The position numbers and the translations under genes were made by a program. This document shows, piece after piece, positions 1 through 9,748 of a stretch of DNA of 36,720 bases; within the stretch, counting starts at the first letter, position 1, and the number at the start of each line of letters is the position of its first letter. Origin of the DNA: an uncultured bacterium (GTDB lineage Bacteria > Verrucomicrobiota > Kiritimatiellia > PWTM01); assembly GCA_900661335.1 (NCBI GenBank), contig CAACVY010000026.1, forward strand, positions 1-36,720, in the 5' to 3' direction. The notes beneath the pieces are model-generated. The model was not told the origin of the DNA, did no database searches, and was given only the letters and a program-made list of their open reading frames with translations.

Positions 1-2
1 CA

Positions 3-161
3 CGCTTGCCCAGCCTGGTGCGTATGGCGGTGACTGCGCATGGATTGGTCGAAAATGTCGAACGAATGGGTCTTCGCGCGCCCCACGACCTGCCGACGGC
101 GATCGGCTGCAGGCGTGACTCGACAGCACATCCCCTTGCGTTCGAGGTGGTTCGGCCTTAG
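3..161 (+). CDS. 3' end of an unidentified gene (partial)
   Basis: An open frame enters from the left edge and stops at TAG 159-161, giving about 52 codons that end in AFEVVRP. Third codon positions are mostly G or C, as in the real genes nearby, and the stop lies 11 bases before leuC on the same strand, so it may be the preceding gene of the same operon. I do not recognise the family from this short tail. It could also be a chance open frame; the start lies outside the window. Confidence 0.4.
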   Translation, partial: RLPSLVRMAVTAHGLVENVERMGLRAPHDLPTAIGCRRDSTAHPLAFEVVRP

Positions 162-172
162 CATGCGATGGC

Positions 173-1576
173 ATGAAATTGACCACCTATGAAAAAATCT
201 GGAATCGGCACGTGGTGAAGGAGTTACCAGACGGTACAGCGCTGCTGTACATTGACCGCCACCTGGTCCACGAGGTGACCAGCCCTCAAGCCTTCGACGG
301 ATTGCGGCTGGCAGGCCGGCGTGTGCGACGTCCAGATTTGACTTTTGCCACTATGGACCACAATGTCCCGACGGACGAGTCCGGCGAGATTCGCGATCCC
401 ATCGCGCGGGAGCAGATCGCCACGCTCGAAGCCAATTGCCGTGAGTTCGGGATTCAACTATTTGGCTTGGGCCACGAGCGCAACGGCATCGTGCACATCA
501 TCGGACCGGAGCTGGGGCTGACGTTGCCTGGCACGACCATCGTGTGCGGCGACTCGCACACCGCCACGCACGGCGCTTTCGGAGCGCTCGCCTTTGGGAT
601 CGGGACTTCCGAAGTCGAACACGTGTTAGCGACTCAAACATTGCGGCAAAAAAAATCCCGTACCTTCCGGGTCCAATTCAGTGGACGGCTCCCGCGCGGC
701 GTGTCGGCCAAGGACATGATCCTCAAGCTGATCGGCACGATCGGCACTGGAGGGGGCACTGGGTATGTGTTCGAGTACGACGGCGAGGCCATCCGCTCGC
801 TGAGCATGGAGGGTCGGATGACCATCTGCAATATGTCTATTGAAGCGGGCGCGCGCGCGGGCTTGGTGTCGCCGGACGAGACCACGTTCGAGTACCTCGC
901 CGCCGGCGACCGCCCCTTTGCACCACGGGGTGCGGCGCTGGACCGCGCCATCGAGTTTTGGCGGTCGCTGGCCGCCGATGCGGACGCTTCGTACGACCGC
1001 GAAGTCACCCTCGACGTTTCCTCGCTGGCCCCGCAGGTGACATGGGGCACCAGTCCGGGGATGGTGGTGGATGTGGACCAACCGATCCCGCCACCGGACC
1101 GCGTGCCAGGCTACAGCCGGCAGGACGTCGAGCGAGCGTTGGAGTACATGGGCCTCCAGCCCGGTCAGCGGCTCACCGATGTACGCGTGGACGTGGTGTT
1201 CATCGGCAGCTGCACCAACGGCCGCATCGAAGACTTACGTGAGGCGGCGCAGTATGTGCGCGGACGCCGCGTTGCCCCCGGGGTTCGTGCGCTCGTTGTG
1301 CCGGGTTCTGCCACCGTGCGGCGCCATGCCGAAGCGGAAGGGTTGGATCGCATCTTTCGCGAGGCGGGCTTCGAATGGCGTCGCCCGGGTTGTAGCATGT
1401 GCCTGGCCATGAACCCCGACCGCCTAGAGCCCGGCGAGCGCTGCGCGGCTACGTCGAACCGTAATTTCGAAGGGCGGCAAGGCAAAGGCGGACGCACGCA
1501 CCTTGTCAGCCCTGCGATGGCCGCCGCGGCCGCGATTGCAGGGAAGTTCGTGGATATTCGTACTTGGGACGTCTAA
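173..1576 (+). CDS. leuC: 3-isopropylmalate dehydratase large subunit
   Basis: Large subunit of isopropylmalate isomerase, which with LeuD converts 2-isopropylmalate to 3-isopropylmalate in leucine synthesis in the cytoplasm. The 467-residue length is normal. The N-terminus ([12 protein letters not shown]) and the block [13 protein letters not shown] are typical of the aconitase superfamily. The three 4Fe-4S ligands fall at Cys347, Cys407 and Cys410 (GCSMC), the spacing known for bacterial Leu[15 protein letters not shown] around residues 125-138 is the usual substrate/cluster-side motif. The ATG at 173 gives the standard N-terminus. leuD follows 23 bases later on the same strand, so the two subunits are co-transcribed. 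Identification is firm. Confidence 0.97.
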   Translation: MKLTTYEKIWNRHVVKELPDGTALLYIDRHLVHEVTSPQAFDGLRLAGRRVRRPDLTFATMDHNVPTDESGEIRDPIAREQIATLEANCREFGIQLFGLGHERNGIVHIIGPELGLTLPGTTIVCGDSHTATHGAFGALAFGIGTSEVEHVLATQTLRQKKSRTFRVQFSGRLPRGVSAKDMILKLIGTIGTGGGTGYVFEYDGEAIRSLSMEGRMTICNMSIEAGARAGLVSPDETTFEYLAAGDRPFAPRGAALDRAIEFWRSLAADADASYDREVTLDVSSLAPQVTWGTSPGMVVDVDQPIPPPDRVPGYSRQDVERALEYMGLQPGQRLTDVRVDVVFIGSCTNGRIEDLREAAQYVRGRRVAPGVRALVVPGSATVRRHAEAEGLDRIFREAGFEWRRPGCSMCLAMNPDRLEPGERCAATSNRNFEGRQGKGGRTHLVSPAMAAAAAIAGKFVDIRTWDV

Positions 1577-1599
1577 CACCCGATCGGGAGATCTTTGCC

Positions 1600-2244
1600 A
1601 TGGAGCCGTTTCGACAACACACTGGTCTGATTGCCGTACTGCCACGCGCCAACGTGGACACCGACCAGATCATTCCCAAACAGTTCTTGAAGTCCATCCG
1701 CCGCACCGGCTTCGGTCCGGCATTGTTTTTCGACTGGCGGTACCTTCCCGATGGCACCCCGAACCCGGAATTCGAACTCAACCAACCACGGTATGCGGGG
1801 GCCAGCATTTTGTTGACGGGCAACAATTTCGGATGTGGCTCGAGCCGGGAGCATGCGGTGTGGGCCTTGCAACAGTATGGGTTCAAAGTTCTGATTGCCC
1901 CGTGGATGAACACCCCTTCCGGACGCGTCGCAGGGTTCGCCGACATTTTTCGCAACAACGCCATTCGAAACGGCCTCTTGCTGATCGAGTTGCCCGAGCC
2001 CGACGTGCGCCGAATCCAAGCTGCGGTGTCGGCGCATGAGGGCCTCCGGGCAACCGTGGATCTGGCGACGCAGCAGATTGTTCTGCACACCGACCCGCCC
2101 CAGGTGATTCCGTTCGAATGCGATCCGCAGGTTCGGCAAACCTTGTTGGAAGGCTTGGACGAGATTCGCCAGACGCTTCAGTGGGAAGCGGAGATCACGG
2201 CCTTTGAGCAACGTCACGACGTCCAACTCCCTGCCCTGCGATAA
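1600..2244 (+). CDS. leuD: 3-isopropylmalate dehydratase small subunit
   Basis: Small (swivel-domain) subunit that completes the active site of LeuC. Family motifs are NVDTDQIIPKQFLKSI near the N-terminus and NFGCGSSREHAVWAL around residues 83-97. I chose the ATG at 1600 (MEPFRQHTG): it has a GGGAG sequence at a suitable distance, gives 214 residues close to the usual 200, and starts just before the conserved region. A TTG at 1564 in the same frame would overlap leuC and add 12 unconserved residues. The gene sits directly behind leuC, and the next gene starts at or before its stop codon. Confidence 0.96.
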   Translation: MEPFRQHTGLIAVLPRANVDTDQIIPKQFLKSIRRTGFGPALFFDWRYLPDGTPNPEFELNQPRYAGASILLTGNNFGCGSSREHAVWALQQYGFKVLIAPWMNTPSGRVAGFADIFRNNAIRNGLLLIELPEPDVRRIQAAVSAHEGLRATVDLATQQIVLHTDPPQVIPFECDPQVRQTLLEGLDEIRQTLQWEAEITAFEQRHDVQLPALR

Positions 2245-2263
2245 GCGGGATGGCGAGGCGGCG

Positions 2264-3508
2264 GTGGGCGGCACCCGACCGAGGTTCTGGCCCGACCTGA
2301 ACCTGGCACGGGATGCCATCGTTTTGATGGTCAGCAACGGCCTGGCGGGTTTCTTTTTTCTCCTCGTTCACATGGTGGCCGGGCGCTGGCTGCCCCCGCG
2401 CGAATATGCGGTGTTCGTCGCGTTGCTGGGGCTGTTGTGGATCATCCTGGTGCCGTCCTCGGCCTTGCAAGTCGCCGTGGCTCGCTACGCGGCAGAGTAC
2501 GCGCACGCGCAAGAGCACGAGCTTTGGGCACGATTGTTTCGCACGATCCTCCGCTGGGTCACACTCGGAGGAGGAACCCTGTGGCTGGTGTGGTGGCTGG
2601 CGGCCCCGTGGCTCGACGAGCGGCTTGGCCATCCGGGTGTGGGTGCCGTTCGATGGGTTGGTGCCATCGCGTGGCTAAGTCTGTACACGCCAGTGGTCAC
2701 GGGCGTGTTGCAGGGCGCACACCGGTTTGGATGGATTGCCTTGGCGGCGCTTGCACCGGGGGTGGTTCGCCTTATCTTGGCAGTTCCTTGTTCACTGTAT
2801 GGCCAGAACGCGGCCGCCATGCTGGGGGCCTACGCAGGGAGCGTCGCCGCGGGCCTTCTGGTTGGCCTGTGGCCGGTGCGCCACGCGTGGCGGACGTCGG
2901 GTACGGTTAGTCTTCGGCCGTTCGTGGGCTACTTTTTGCCGGTGGCCGTCGGCCAACTGGTGCTATACGCATTGATGAACGCAGATTTGATCCTCTCGCC
3001 GCGGCTGCTGCGAGGCCCAGTGTTCGAGTCCTATGGCAAAGCGGCCATGCTGGCTCGAACCGTGCTGTTCTTACCGATGCCCCTTGTCTTGGCCATGTTT
3101 CCTCGCGCGGTCGTGTCCAATCGCCGGCGGATGTTGCTGCAACCTTTGGCTATGGGTACCTTCCTATCCGTGGTCCTTGCAGGCGTCCTCACGGCGATTC
3201 CCCACTGGGCTTTGCGGGCGATGTACGGAGTGGAAAGCGCCGCGATGGTGCGGCTCCTGCGCTACTACGCGTGGGCGGCCGTACCGTTGGGAACCACGCA
3301 ATTGTTGGGCCAGTACCTTTGGGCGCGCCGCGACACCGCTGGCGTGGTCCTGCTCGCGCCGTTGGTGGGCCTGTATGTCGTCCTGGCCGCTCGCTGGGCA
3401 GTCGGCAACGCCCCGGCACTCATTGCAGGCTTGGGCGTCACCAGCCTGGCGGCCTGCGCGCTGCTGGTCGGGCGCGTGATGCGACGCTGGCAGGTCTCGA
3501 ACACATGA
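2264..3508 (+). CDS. polysaccharide flippase-like multi-spanning membrane protein
   Basis: A very hydrophobic protein of about 414 residues with roughly 12 predicted membrane segments, separated by short Arg-rich loops (for example SNRRRM and WARRDT). Overall layout matches the oligosaccharide/polysaccharide flippase (PST/Wzx, MATE-like) superfamily, which moves lipid-linked sugars across the inner membrane. The assignment rests on topology and on neighbours (glycosyltransferase, nucleotide-sugar epimerase), not on a diagnostic motif. The start is uncertain: GTG at 2264 follows a GCGAGG sequence and lies just after the leuD stop, while TTG at 2204 would overlap leuD by 41 bases but also has a GGAG upstream. 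The stop overlaps the next start as ATGA (3505-3508), implying translational coupling. Confidence 0.75.
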   Translation: MGGTRPRFWPDLNLARDAIVLMVSNGLAGFFFLLVHMVAGRWLPPREYAVFVALLGLLWIILVPSSALQVAVARYAAEYAHAQEHELWARLFRTILRWVTLGGGTLWLVWWLAAPWLDERLGHPGVGAVRWVGAIAWLSLYTPVVTGVLQGAHRFGWIALAALAPGVVRLILAVPCSLYGQNAAAMLGAYAGSVAAGLLVGLWPVRHAWRTSGTVSLRPFVGYFLPVAVGQLVLYALMNADLILSPRLLRGPVFESYGKAAMLARTVLFLPMPLVLAMFPRAVVSNRRRMLLQPLAMGTFLSVVLAGVLTAIPHWALRAMYGVESAAMVRLLRYYAWAAVPLGTTQLLGQYLWARRDTAGVVLLAPLVGLYVVLAARWAVGNAPALIAGLGVTSLAACALLVGRVMRRWQVSNT

Positions 3509-4623
3509 GCGCGAAGGTCCCAATGCCCCGGCGTGTGTTGGTGTTGTCCTTGGCAGGCGCTGGCGACACCTTGCTTGCCACTCCCCTACTCCGCGAAATC
3601 CGCCTCGGGTGGCCCGCCACTCGTGTAGAGGTCCTGACCATGCAGGGCACAGCGCCTCAACAAGTGTTGGAGGGCAACCCAGATGTCCAGCTCGTCGAAA
3701 ACTTTGACTTTCTTTCCGCCGGCCGTGCCCGCTCCGTCCTGTTTTGCCTGCGTCAACGGCGGCGCCACTACGACTACTCGTTCACCGTCATGCCGCAAAA
3801 CCGGCTCGAATACAATCTCATCACATGGCTCATCGGAGCCCGGCACCGTGTCGGATTCGAATTTGTGTGTGACTGTGGCGCCCGCCCTGACCGGTGGCTG
3901 ACGCACGTCGTACGCGAAGACCGCCAACTCCATGTCGTGGACAACAACCTGCGTCTTTGGACCGAAGCACTGGGCCAGCCGCAGCGGGATCCAGATCCGC
4001 GCCCACGCCTATATCTGGACGCCGCACACCACCAGTTCGCCGAACGTTGGTTGGCCTCCCAGGTTTCCAGCGCACGACGCCTCATCGGATTCCACCCCGG
4101 ATCCGGCACCACGAAAAACCTCATCCTCAAACGTTGGCCCATGGACCAATGGACGGAGCTGGCGCGCCGACTCGGCCGGGACGACTCGACGAGGATCGTA
4201 CTCTTTGGAAGCCACGATGAACGCCCATTACGCGAGGCCATCGTGAGATCGGCGGGACTGCCCGGGAACCGAATCCTGGTGGCCCCGGACGGGAGCGTAC
4301 GCCATACCGCCGCGCTGATCGCGCGCATGCAGTGCTTTGTGTGTGGGGACACGCTCCTGACCCATGTGGCCGCGGCGATGAACGTGCCGGTAGTGGCCAT
4401 CATCGGCCCCACGGATCCACGGGCCACAGGGCCGTACCGAGTCCCGCACCGAATCGTACGACTGGGTCTTCCGTGCAGCCCTTGCTATTTTTTCTCGAAA
4501 CACGGCATTCTCTGCAGGCATCCAAGGCCCATGGCGTGTCTTCAAGACCTTGGGGCAGCGCAGGTGGAAGTTGCAGTTCGGAGTTTGCTGAGCGAGATCG
4601 AGGCAACGTCCATGAGTTCATGA
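3505..4623 (+). CDS. family 9 glycosyltransferase (heptosyltransferase-like)
   Basis: A 372-residue member of glycosyltransferase family 9, whose best-known members add ADP-heptose to the LPS core. The N-terminal half carries LVLSLAGAGDTLLATPLLRE, the standard GT9 opening. The C-terminal half has GFHPGSGTTKNLILKRW near residue 195 and CGDTLLTHVAAAMNVP near residue 280, followed by IIGPTDPRATGPY, the donor-binding block. The ATG at 3505 shares bases with the previous stop (ATGA) and is the only start that fits the family; the frame stays open upstream to 3271, but that part overlaps the flippase gene. The actual sugar is not predictable. It ends in another ATGA overlap with the epimerase gene. 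Confidence 0.88.
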   Translation: MSAKVPMPRRVLVLSLAGAGDTLLATPLLREIRLGWPATRVEVLTMQGTAPQQVLEGNPDVQLVENFDFLSAGRARSVLFCLRQRRRHYDYSFTVMPQNRLEYNLITWLIGARHRVGFEFVCDCGARPDRWLTHVVREDRQLHVVDNNLRLWTEALGQPQRDPDPRPRLYLDAAHHQFAERWLASQVSSARRLIGFHPGSGTTKNLILKRWPMDQWTELARRLGRDDSTRIVLFGSHDERPLREAIVRSAGLPGNRILVAPDGSVRHTAALIARMQCFVCGDTLLTHVAAAMNVPVVAIIGPTDPRATGPYRVPHRIVRLGLPCSPCYFFSKHGILCRHPRPMACLQDLGAAQVEVAVRSLLSEIEATSMSS

Positions 4624-5576
4624 ACATCGTAGTCACAGGCGGCGCAGGGTTCATCGGAAGCCATTTGACCATTCGGCTGGTCCGCGCGGGCCATCATGTC
4701 CGCGTCATAGATAACTTTTCCACGGGGCAAGAGCGATTCCTTGATGCAGTTCGAGGCGCTCCGAATCTGGAAGTGGTGCGGTGCGACATCCTGGACTTGC
4801 CCTCGCTCACGAACGCCATGGACGGCGCGGAGTTCGTCTATCACCTCGCGGCCAATGCGGACGTTCGGTTCGGGCTCCAACATCCTCGGAAGGATCTAGA
4901 CCACAACACGATCGGTACCTTCCACGTGCTCGAAGCGATGCGGCAAGTCGGGGCGCGCCACATTGTGTTTTCTTCCACCGGTTCGATCTATGGTGAGCCC
5001 TCGATCCACCCTACTCCCGAAGATGCCCCCTTCCCGATTCAAACGTCCCTCTACGGTGCTTCAAAGCTCGCGGGCGAGGGTCTCATCGAGGCGTACTGCG
5101 AAGGCTTCGGTTTTCAAAGCTGGATTTTTCGTTTCGTTTCGATCTTGGGCGAACATTACTCCCACGGTCACGTGTTCGACTTTTACCGTAAGCTGCGCGC
5201 CAACCCGCACGAGCTGGAGGTACTCGGCGACGGACACCAGAAGAAATCCTACCTTTACGTTCACGACTGCCTCGATGCGATCGAACTCGCCGTGCAAAAA
5301 GCTCAGGAAAAGGTCAACATTTTCAACCTGGGCACGGATGAGTACTGCGAGGTCAACGATTCCGTCCGTTGGATCTGCGAAGCCCTCGGTGTTCGACCCG
5401 TGTTGCGGTACACCGGCGGGCCGAGGGGATGGATTGGTGACAGTCCGTTCATTTACCTGGACACGCGCAGAATTCGAGCACTCGGCTGGCACCCCACACT
5501 TTCCATCCGTGAAGCCGTTCTTCGAACGCTGCGCTACTTGGAAGCCAACCCATGGTTGCTGGAGGCTCGAGCATGA
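4620..5576 (+). CDS. NAD-dependent epimerase/dehydratase (GalE-like extended SDR)
   Basis: A 318-residue extended short-chain dehydrogenase that probably interconverts a nucleotide sugar in the cytoplasm. The Rossmann NAD motif GGAGFIGSHL is at residues 7-16, the structural VYHLAANADVRFG block follows, the catalytic Ser region is FSSTGSIYGEP, and the catalytic Tyr145 and Lys149 sit in YGASK. These are the marks of the UDP-glucose 4-epimerase group, but substrate (UDP-Glc, UDP-GlcNAc or a uronic acid) cannot be told. The start ATG at 4620 overlaps the upstream TGA (ATGA), and its own TGA overlaps the next ATG the same way. Neighbours place it in surface-glycan synthesis. Confidence 0.9.
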   Translation: MNIVVTGGAGFIGSHLTIRLVRAGHHVRVIDNFSTGQERFLDAVRGAPNLEVVRCDILDLPSLTNAMDGAEFVYHLAANADVRFGLQHPRKDLDHNTIGTFHVLEAMRQVGARHIVFSSTGSIYGEPSIHPTPEDAPFPIQTSLYGASKLAGEGLIEAYCEGFGFQSWIFRFVSILGEHYSHGHVFDFYRKLRANPHELEVLGDGHQKKSYLYVHDCLDAIELAVQKAQEKVNIFNLGTDEYCEVNDSVRWICEALGVRPVLRYTGGPRGWIGDSPFIYLDTRRIRALGWHPTLSIREAVLRTLRYLEANPWLLEARA

Positions 5577-6439
5577 ATCACCCGGTTCTCGAAGGGCGGC
5601 GTGCGATCATCACGGGCGCGAGTCGGGGACTTGGCGAAGCCTTGACGCGGACATTTTGGGAGGCGGGCGCTTCTTTGCTTCTCGTGGCGCGGTCCCGTGA
5701 CGCCTTGAAGCAAGTGGCCGATGGTCTTCCGCCTCGGGATGGACAAACCGTGCGGATTTTTCCGGCCGATTTGGCCCAGCCCGGTGCGGCGGATGCCATC
5801 GCGAGATGTGCCGAAGAACAATGGAGGGAATGGGACATTCTGGTCAACAACGCCGGCACTCAGGGGCCGATTGGACCGCTTTGGACCAACGATTGGTCGG
5901 AGTGGGTGCGCACCCTTCAAATCAACCTTCTTTCGCCGGTGGCACTATGCCGTGCCAGCGTGCCGCACATGAGGACCGGCGGGGTGATCATCAACGTGGC
6001 CGGTGGCGGCGCAGCCACCTCGCGCCCCAATTTTTCAGCCTACGCTACGTCGAAGGCGGCGATCGTCCGATTTACTGAAGTGCTCGCCGATGAGTTACGG
6101 CCTCGCAAAATCCGGGTCAACGCAATTGCCCCCGGTGTGCTGCCGACCGAGTTGCTGCGCAGCGTGCTTCATGCCGGGGCGGAACGCGCCGGCGAACGCG
6201 ACTACGCGGCCGCCCGTGCCGCGTTAGAACGTTCTGACCCTTACGCGTTCGAAGCTCCGGCCCGGTTATGTGTCTGGCTAGCGTCGCCGGAAGCGTCGGA
6301 AATCACAGGAAAATTTCTCAGTGCCGTGTGGGATCCGTGGCCTGAGCTGCCCCAACACATGGACGATCTGGTGAATTCCGACGTGTATACTCTGCGCCGC
6401 ATTGTTCCTCGCGACCGGGGTCTCTCCTGGGGATGCTAG
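5573..6439 (+). CDS. classical short-chain dehydrogenase/reductase
   Basis: A 288-residue classical SDR oxidoreductase. TGASRGLGEA (residues 14-23) binds NAD(P), NNAG follows near residue 90, and the catalytic pair is Tyr157/Lys161 in YATSK, then RVNAIAPGVLPTE. The usual active-site Ser 13 or 14 residues before the Tyr is not seen: the stretch reads NVAGGGAATSRPNFSAY, with Ala and Gly at those places. Ser150 or Thr149 might substitute. The substrate is unknown; the ATGA overlap with the epimerase gene suggests a step in making a modified sugar. It ends in TAG (6437-6439), the last gene of the coupled run, and a promoter for tig follows. Confidence 0.9.
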   Translation: MNHPVLEGRRAIITGASRGLGEALTRTFWEAGASLLLVARSRDALKQVADGLPPRDGQTVRIFPADLAQPGAADAIARCAEEQWREWDILVNNAGTQGPIGPLWTNDWSEWVRTLQINLLSPVALCRASVPHMRTGGVIINVAGGGAATSRPNFSAYATSKAAIVRFTEVLADELRPRKIRVNAIAPGVLPTELLRSVLHAGAERAGERDYAAARAALERSDPYAFEAPARLCVWLASPEASEITGKFLSAVWDPWPELPQHMDDLVNSDVYTLRRIVPRDRGLSWGC

Positions 6440-6496
6440 ACCGCGGGCAGGCCTCGAGGCGACCTGCACCTCTTGGACGCCGTTGACCGTGGTCGT

Positions 6497-6525
6497 TTGA
6501 CTGGTCCGGCGCATGCAGGTACATT
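6497..6525 (+). promoter_or_regulatory. putative sigma70-type promoter of tig-clpP-clpX
   Basis: TTGACT at 6497-6502 and TACATT at 6520-6525 are separated by exactly 17 bases, in the only gap (109 bases) before tig. Transcription would begin near 6533, which also supports the tig start at 6549 rather than an upstream one. Based on consensus matching only. Confidence 0.45.
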
Positions 6526-6548
6526 CGACTTCTCGCGGAGTTGACCGA

Positions 6549-7880
6549 ATGAAGATCACTGATCAGACCGTTTCAGCCTGCCGAGGGCGGTTCACTGCCG
6601 AAGCCTCCCCCGAGGAAGTTCGGGCCGAGTGGACCGCCGTGCTGCAAGAGATCGCTCCTACGGTTCGGTTAGAAGGCTTCCGCCCAGGCCGAGCGCCGCT
6701 CGACGTGGTGTATGCAAGGTTCAAGCCGCACGTGGACCAGCTCATTCGGCAGCGCCTGACACAACGGATTTTGCGCCAAATTCACGAGCAGACCCAGCGC
6801 CGTGTCTACGAGTTGGTGGACGTTCACTTCAATGAGCTCAGCAAGTTGCCCGACCAGTTCGAAGCCACGCTGATCGTAGACCTCTGGCCGGAGTTCACTT
6901 TGCCGGATTACAAACATCTTCCACTCCGGATGCAAGTTCCCTCCGTCACGGATGAACAAGTGCAGCAAGTCCTCACCCAGTTGAGGGAACGTAATGCCCG
7001 GTACGAAGACGCCCCGGAAGGACATGCAGTGGCCGAAACGGATCTGGTCCAGGTGGACGCGGTGGGACGTGTGGATGGGCAGCCGATCGAAGAACGGGTA
7101 CCTCGAGCGCGAGGAATCGGGCGCATGGTGCGCGCGTGGCTACAGGTCGGTCCCGGCTCCTTCCCGCGCGATCTAGCTCGAGCGCTGATCGGAGCCACCG
7201 TGGGCGAGGAACGGCGAGTACGAGTGTCGTTTCCGGCAGATTTCAGCATTCCCCAACTCGCCGGTCTCGACGCCGACTATGACGTTACGGTCCGTGGGAT
7301 TCGGGTTCGAACCTTGCCACCTCTTGACGACGCCTTCGCCCGACAGCACGGAGAGGAGTCATTGGAAAAACTCCGCGAGAAGGTCTACCAAAGTCTTTTG
7401 GAGGCGAGCCGGCGACAAGCGCGCGAAATGCTGTTCGCCCAAATTCTGGAGCTTTTACTGAATCAAACGCAGATGGATCTGCCAGAAACTGCGTGGGCAC
7501 AAGAGCTGCGCTCGGAAGTGGCGGACGTCGTAATGTCAAGGCTGCAAAAGGGAGAAACCGAGGAACAAGTGCGGGCCGACAAGGTCGCCATTGAGCAGGA
7601 AGCTGCCCAACGATCGCAGCGCCGGCTCCGAGCCATGTTTTTGCTTCGGCGGTTAGCCGAGTCGGAACAGATCGAGGTCACACAAGAGGAATTGAAGTCG
7701 CGAGTACGCGAGGCGGTCGCCGACTACGTCCACCGCGCGGGCCAGGAGCCGGACAAGGAGACGGTGGAGCGGATGGCCTCGGCCATGTATTCGTCGCTAT
7801 TATACGAAAAGGTCCGAGAACGGATTGCCCAGTACTACGAACCCAACAGTTCGGAATCCCCGACGGCGGTGGCATCATGA
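6549..7880 (+). CDS. tig: trigger factor (ribosome-associated chaperone, PPIase)
   Basis: Trigger factor binds ribosomal protein L23 at the exit tunnel and shields nascent chains. The ribosome-docking signature GFRPGRAP is at residues 43-50, the same position as in well-studied homologues. A diverged FKBP-type PPIase domain spans roughly residues 150-245 and is followed by a long helical, charged C-terminal substrate cradle. The 443-residue length is normal. ATG at 6549 was chosen because it follows GCGGAG at good spacing and gives the standard start (MKITDQTV); an in-frame ATG at 6513 lies in the promoter. It overlaps clpP by ATGA (7877-7880). The order tig-clpP-clpX is widely conserved and confirms the call. 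Confidence 0.95.
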   Translation: MKITDQTVSACRGRFTAEASPEEVRAEWTAVLQEIAPTVRLEGFRPGRAPLDVVYARFKPHVDQLIRQRLTQRILRQIHEQTQRRVYELVDVHFNELSKLPDQFEATLIVDLWPEFTLPDYKHLPLRMQVPSVTDEQVQQVLTQLRERNARYEDAPEGHAVAETDLVQVDAVGRVDGQPIEERVPRARGIGRMVRAWLQVGPGSFPRDLARALIGATVGEERRVRVSFPADFSIPQLAGLDADYDVTVRGIRVRTLPPLDDAFARQHGEESLEKLREKVYQSLLEASRRQAREMLFAQILELLLNQTQMDLPETAWAQELRSEVADVVMSRLQKGETEEQVRADKVAIEQEAAQRSQRRLRAMFLLRRLAESEQIEVTQEELKSRVREAVADYVHRAGQEPDKETVERMASAMYSSLLYEKVRERIAQYYEPNSSESPTAVAS

Positions 7881-8491
7881 AATCGCGAGCGCAGATTCTC
7901 ATCCCTATGGTCATCGAGCAGACCGGCCGCGGCGAGCGGGCGTACGACATCTACTCCAGGTTGCTCAAAGAACGGATCGTGTTTGTCGGGATGCCGATCA
8001 CCGACGAGGTGAGCAATCTGGCGATCGCCCAGCTGCTGTTCCTCCAGAGCGAGGATCCAGAGAAACCGGTGCACTTGTACATCAACTCGCCTGGCGGGGC
8101 CGTGACCGCGGGGTTGGCGCTCTACGACACCATGCAGTTCTTGAAATGCGCGGTGTATACCTACTGCGTCGGCCAAGCCGCCAGCATGGCCGCAGTGCTG
8201 CTGGCCGCGGGGACGAAGGGCCATCGCTACGCCTTACCCAACGCACGGATCATGATCCACCAACCCTGGGGTGGCGTGGAGGGACAGGCCACCGACATCA
8301 GCATTCAGGCGCGCGAAATCCTCCGGTTGCGCGACCGCTTGAATGAGATCCTTGCCTACCACACCGGCAAGCCCCTCGAAGTTATCGCCCGCGACACCGA
8401 TCGAGACTTTTTCATGTCGGCCGAGGAGGCCAAATCCTATGGCCTGGTGGATGAAGTCCTTCGGGCGCCCGGGGGTGGAAAGAAAGGTTGA
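7877..8491 (+). CDS. clpP: ATP-dependent Clp protease proteolytic subunit
   Basis: A 204-residue serine peptidase that assembles into the double-heptamer chamber fed by ClpX. The catalytic triad is Ser103 (GQAASMAA), His128 (MIHQP) and Asp177 (DTDRD); the Ser-His and His-Asp gaps (25 and 49) equal those of E. coli Clp[15 protein letters not shown] forms the oxyanion strand. There is a short N-terminal part before [20 protein letters not shown], as in most single ClpPs. It begins in the tig stop codon (ATGA) and ends three bases before clpX, so the three form one operon. Confidence 0.97.
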   Translation: MKSRAQILIPMVIEQTGRGERAYDIYSRLLKERIVFVGMPITDEVSNLAIAQLLFLQSEDPEKPVHLYINSPGGAVTAGLALYDTMQFLKCAVYTYCVGQAASMAAVLLAAGTKGHRYALPNARIMIHQPWGGVEGQATDISIQAREILRLRDRLNEILAYHTGKPLEVIARDTDRDFFMSAEEAKSYGLVDEVLRAPGGGKKG

Positions 8492-8494
8492 CCG

Positions 8495-9748
8495 ATGAGC
8501 TCGGCGTTCCGAAGGTGTTCGTTTTGCGGAAATAGCGACCAACAGGCGTGGCTATTCACGTCCCCCAAAGCGGCCATCTGCGAACGCTGCATTGACGAGT
8601 GCTCGGAAGTCTTGAAAGAGTGGCGCCGTGAACAGCGCATCGACCGACCCGCCTCGCGATCGCCCCTCCAAATCGAGGTTCCAACACCGAAGGAAATCCA
8701 TAAGTTTTTGGATCAATATGTCGTCGGCCAAGACACGACGAAGCGCATTCTTTCGGTGGCGGTCTACAACCACTACAAGCGCATCGCGGCCTCCCCGAAT
8801 TTGTCCGGCGCGGGCGAGTTTACCGACGTGGATCTGGACAAGAGCAACGTGCTGTTGATCGGGCCCACGGGCTCCGGAAAGACACTGCTGGCCCAAACGC
8901 TCGCACGAATGCTCAAAGTGCCGTTCAGCATCTCCGACGCCACCACCCTCACCGAGGCGGGGTACGTGGGCGAGGATGTGGAAAACATTTTGCTTCGGCT
9001 GATCCATGCCGCGGATGGGGATGTGTCTCGTGCCGAGATCGGCATTTGCTACATCGATGAAATTGACAAGATCGCGCGGAAAACCGAGAACGTGTCCATC
9101 ACGCGGGATGTATCCGGGGAGGGGGTACAACAAGCGCTCCTGAAAATCCTCGAAGGAACCATCGCCAACGTCCCCCCCCAAGGAGGGCGCAAGCATCCGC
9201 TCCAGGAGTACATCCGGGTCAACACTCGGAATATCCTGTTCATTTGCGGCGGCGCGTTCGTGGGGCTCGAAGACATCGTTCGGCGCCGTATCGGGACCAG
9301 CCAACTCGGGTTCCACGGAGTACATGACCGCCGTGGAGAAGAGGTGCCTACGGTCGAGCCGGAAGATCTGCTCAAGTTCGGCATGATTCCAGAGTTTGTC
9401 GGGCGGCTGCCTGTCATTTCGGTCCTCCACCCTTTGAGTGAGGACGATCTACTTCGAATTTTGACCGAGCCGAAGAACGCGATTGTTCGCCAGTATCAAA
9501 AGCTTCTGGCGATGGAGGGGATTCGGCTAGAGTTTTCGCCGTCGGCGCTCCGCGAACTGGCGCATCGAGCGGCCCGCGGCAAAACGGGAGCGCGCGGACT
9601 TCGCGCGATGCTCGAAACGGTCATGCTCGAGGTGATGTACAACGCCCCTGAGCTTCGGCACAAAGGGACGATCCGGGTCACACGGGCCATGGTGCGCGCG
9701 CGGCTCGAGGCGGAACGTCGCCCGAACGCGCTGTCGAACTGCGCATGA
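8495..9748 (+). CDS. clpX: ATP-dependent Clp protease ATP-binding subunit
   Basis: AAA+ unfoldase, 417 residues, that recognises substrates and threads them into ClpP. The N-terminal zinc-binding domain has Cys8, Cys11, Cys29 and Cys32. Walker A GPTGSGKT starts at residue 123, the pore loop is in [12 protein letters not shown], Walker B is CYIDEIDKI, the RKH loop is [10 protein letters not shown], and the sensor-2 arginine lies in KTGARGLRA. All expected parts are present. The TGA stop overlaps the ATG of the next gene (nucleotidase), an unusual partner for a Clp operon; no lon gene follows in this window. Confidence 0.97.
   Translation: MSSAFRRCSFCGNSDQQAWLFTSPKAAICERCIDECSEVLKEWRREQRIDRPASRSPLQIEVPTPKEIHKFLDQYVVGQDTTKRILSVAVYNHYKRIAASPNLSGAGEFTDVDLDKSNVLLIGPTGSGKTLLAQTLARMLKVPFSISDATTLTEAGYVGEDVENILLRLIHAADGDVSRAEIGICYIDEIDKIARKTENVSITRDVSGEGVQQALLKILEGTIANVPPQGGRKHPLQEYIRVNTRNILFICGGAFVGLEDIVRRRIGTSQLGFHGVHDRRGEEVPTVEPEDLLKFGMIPEFVGRLPVISVLHPLSEDDLLRILTEPKNAIVRQYQKLLAMEGIRLEFSPSALRELAHRAARGKTGARGLRAMLETVMLEVMYNAPELRHKGTIRVTRAMVRARLEAERRPNALSNCA

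Noticed and set aside
3271-3504. Upstream extension of the glycosyltransferase frame
   Set aside because: It overlaps the flippase gene in another frame; the ATGA junction at 3505 and the GT9 N-terminus define the start.
8552-9430. 292-codon open frame antisense to clpX
   Set aside because: clpX is complete and unmistakable on the other strand; the antisense frame has no recognisable protein features.
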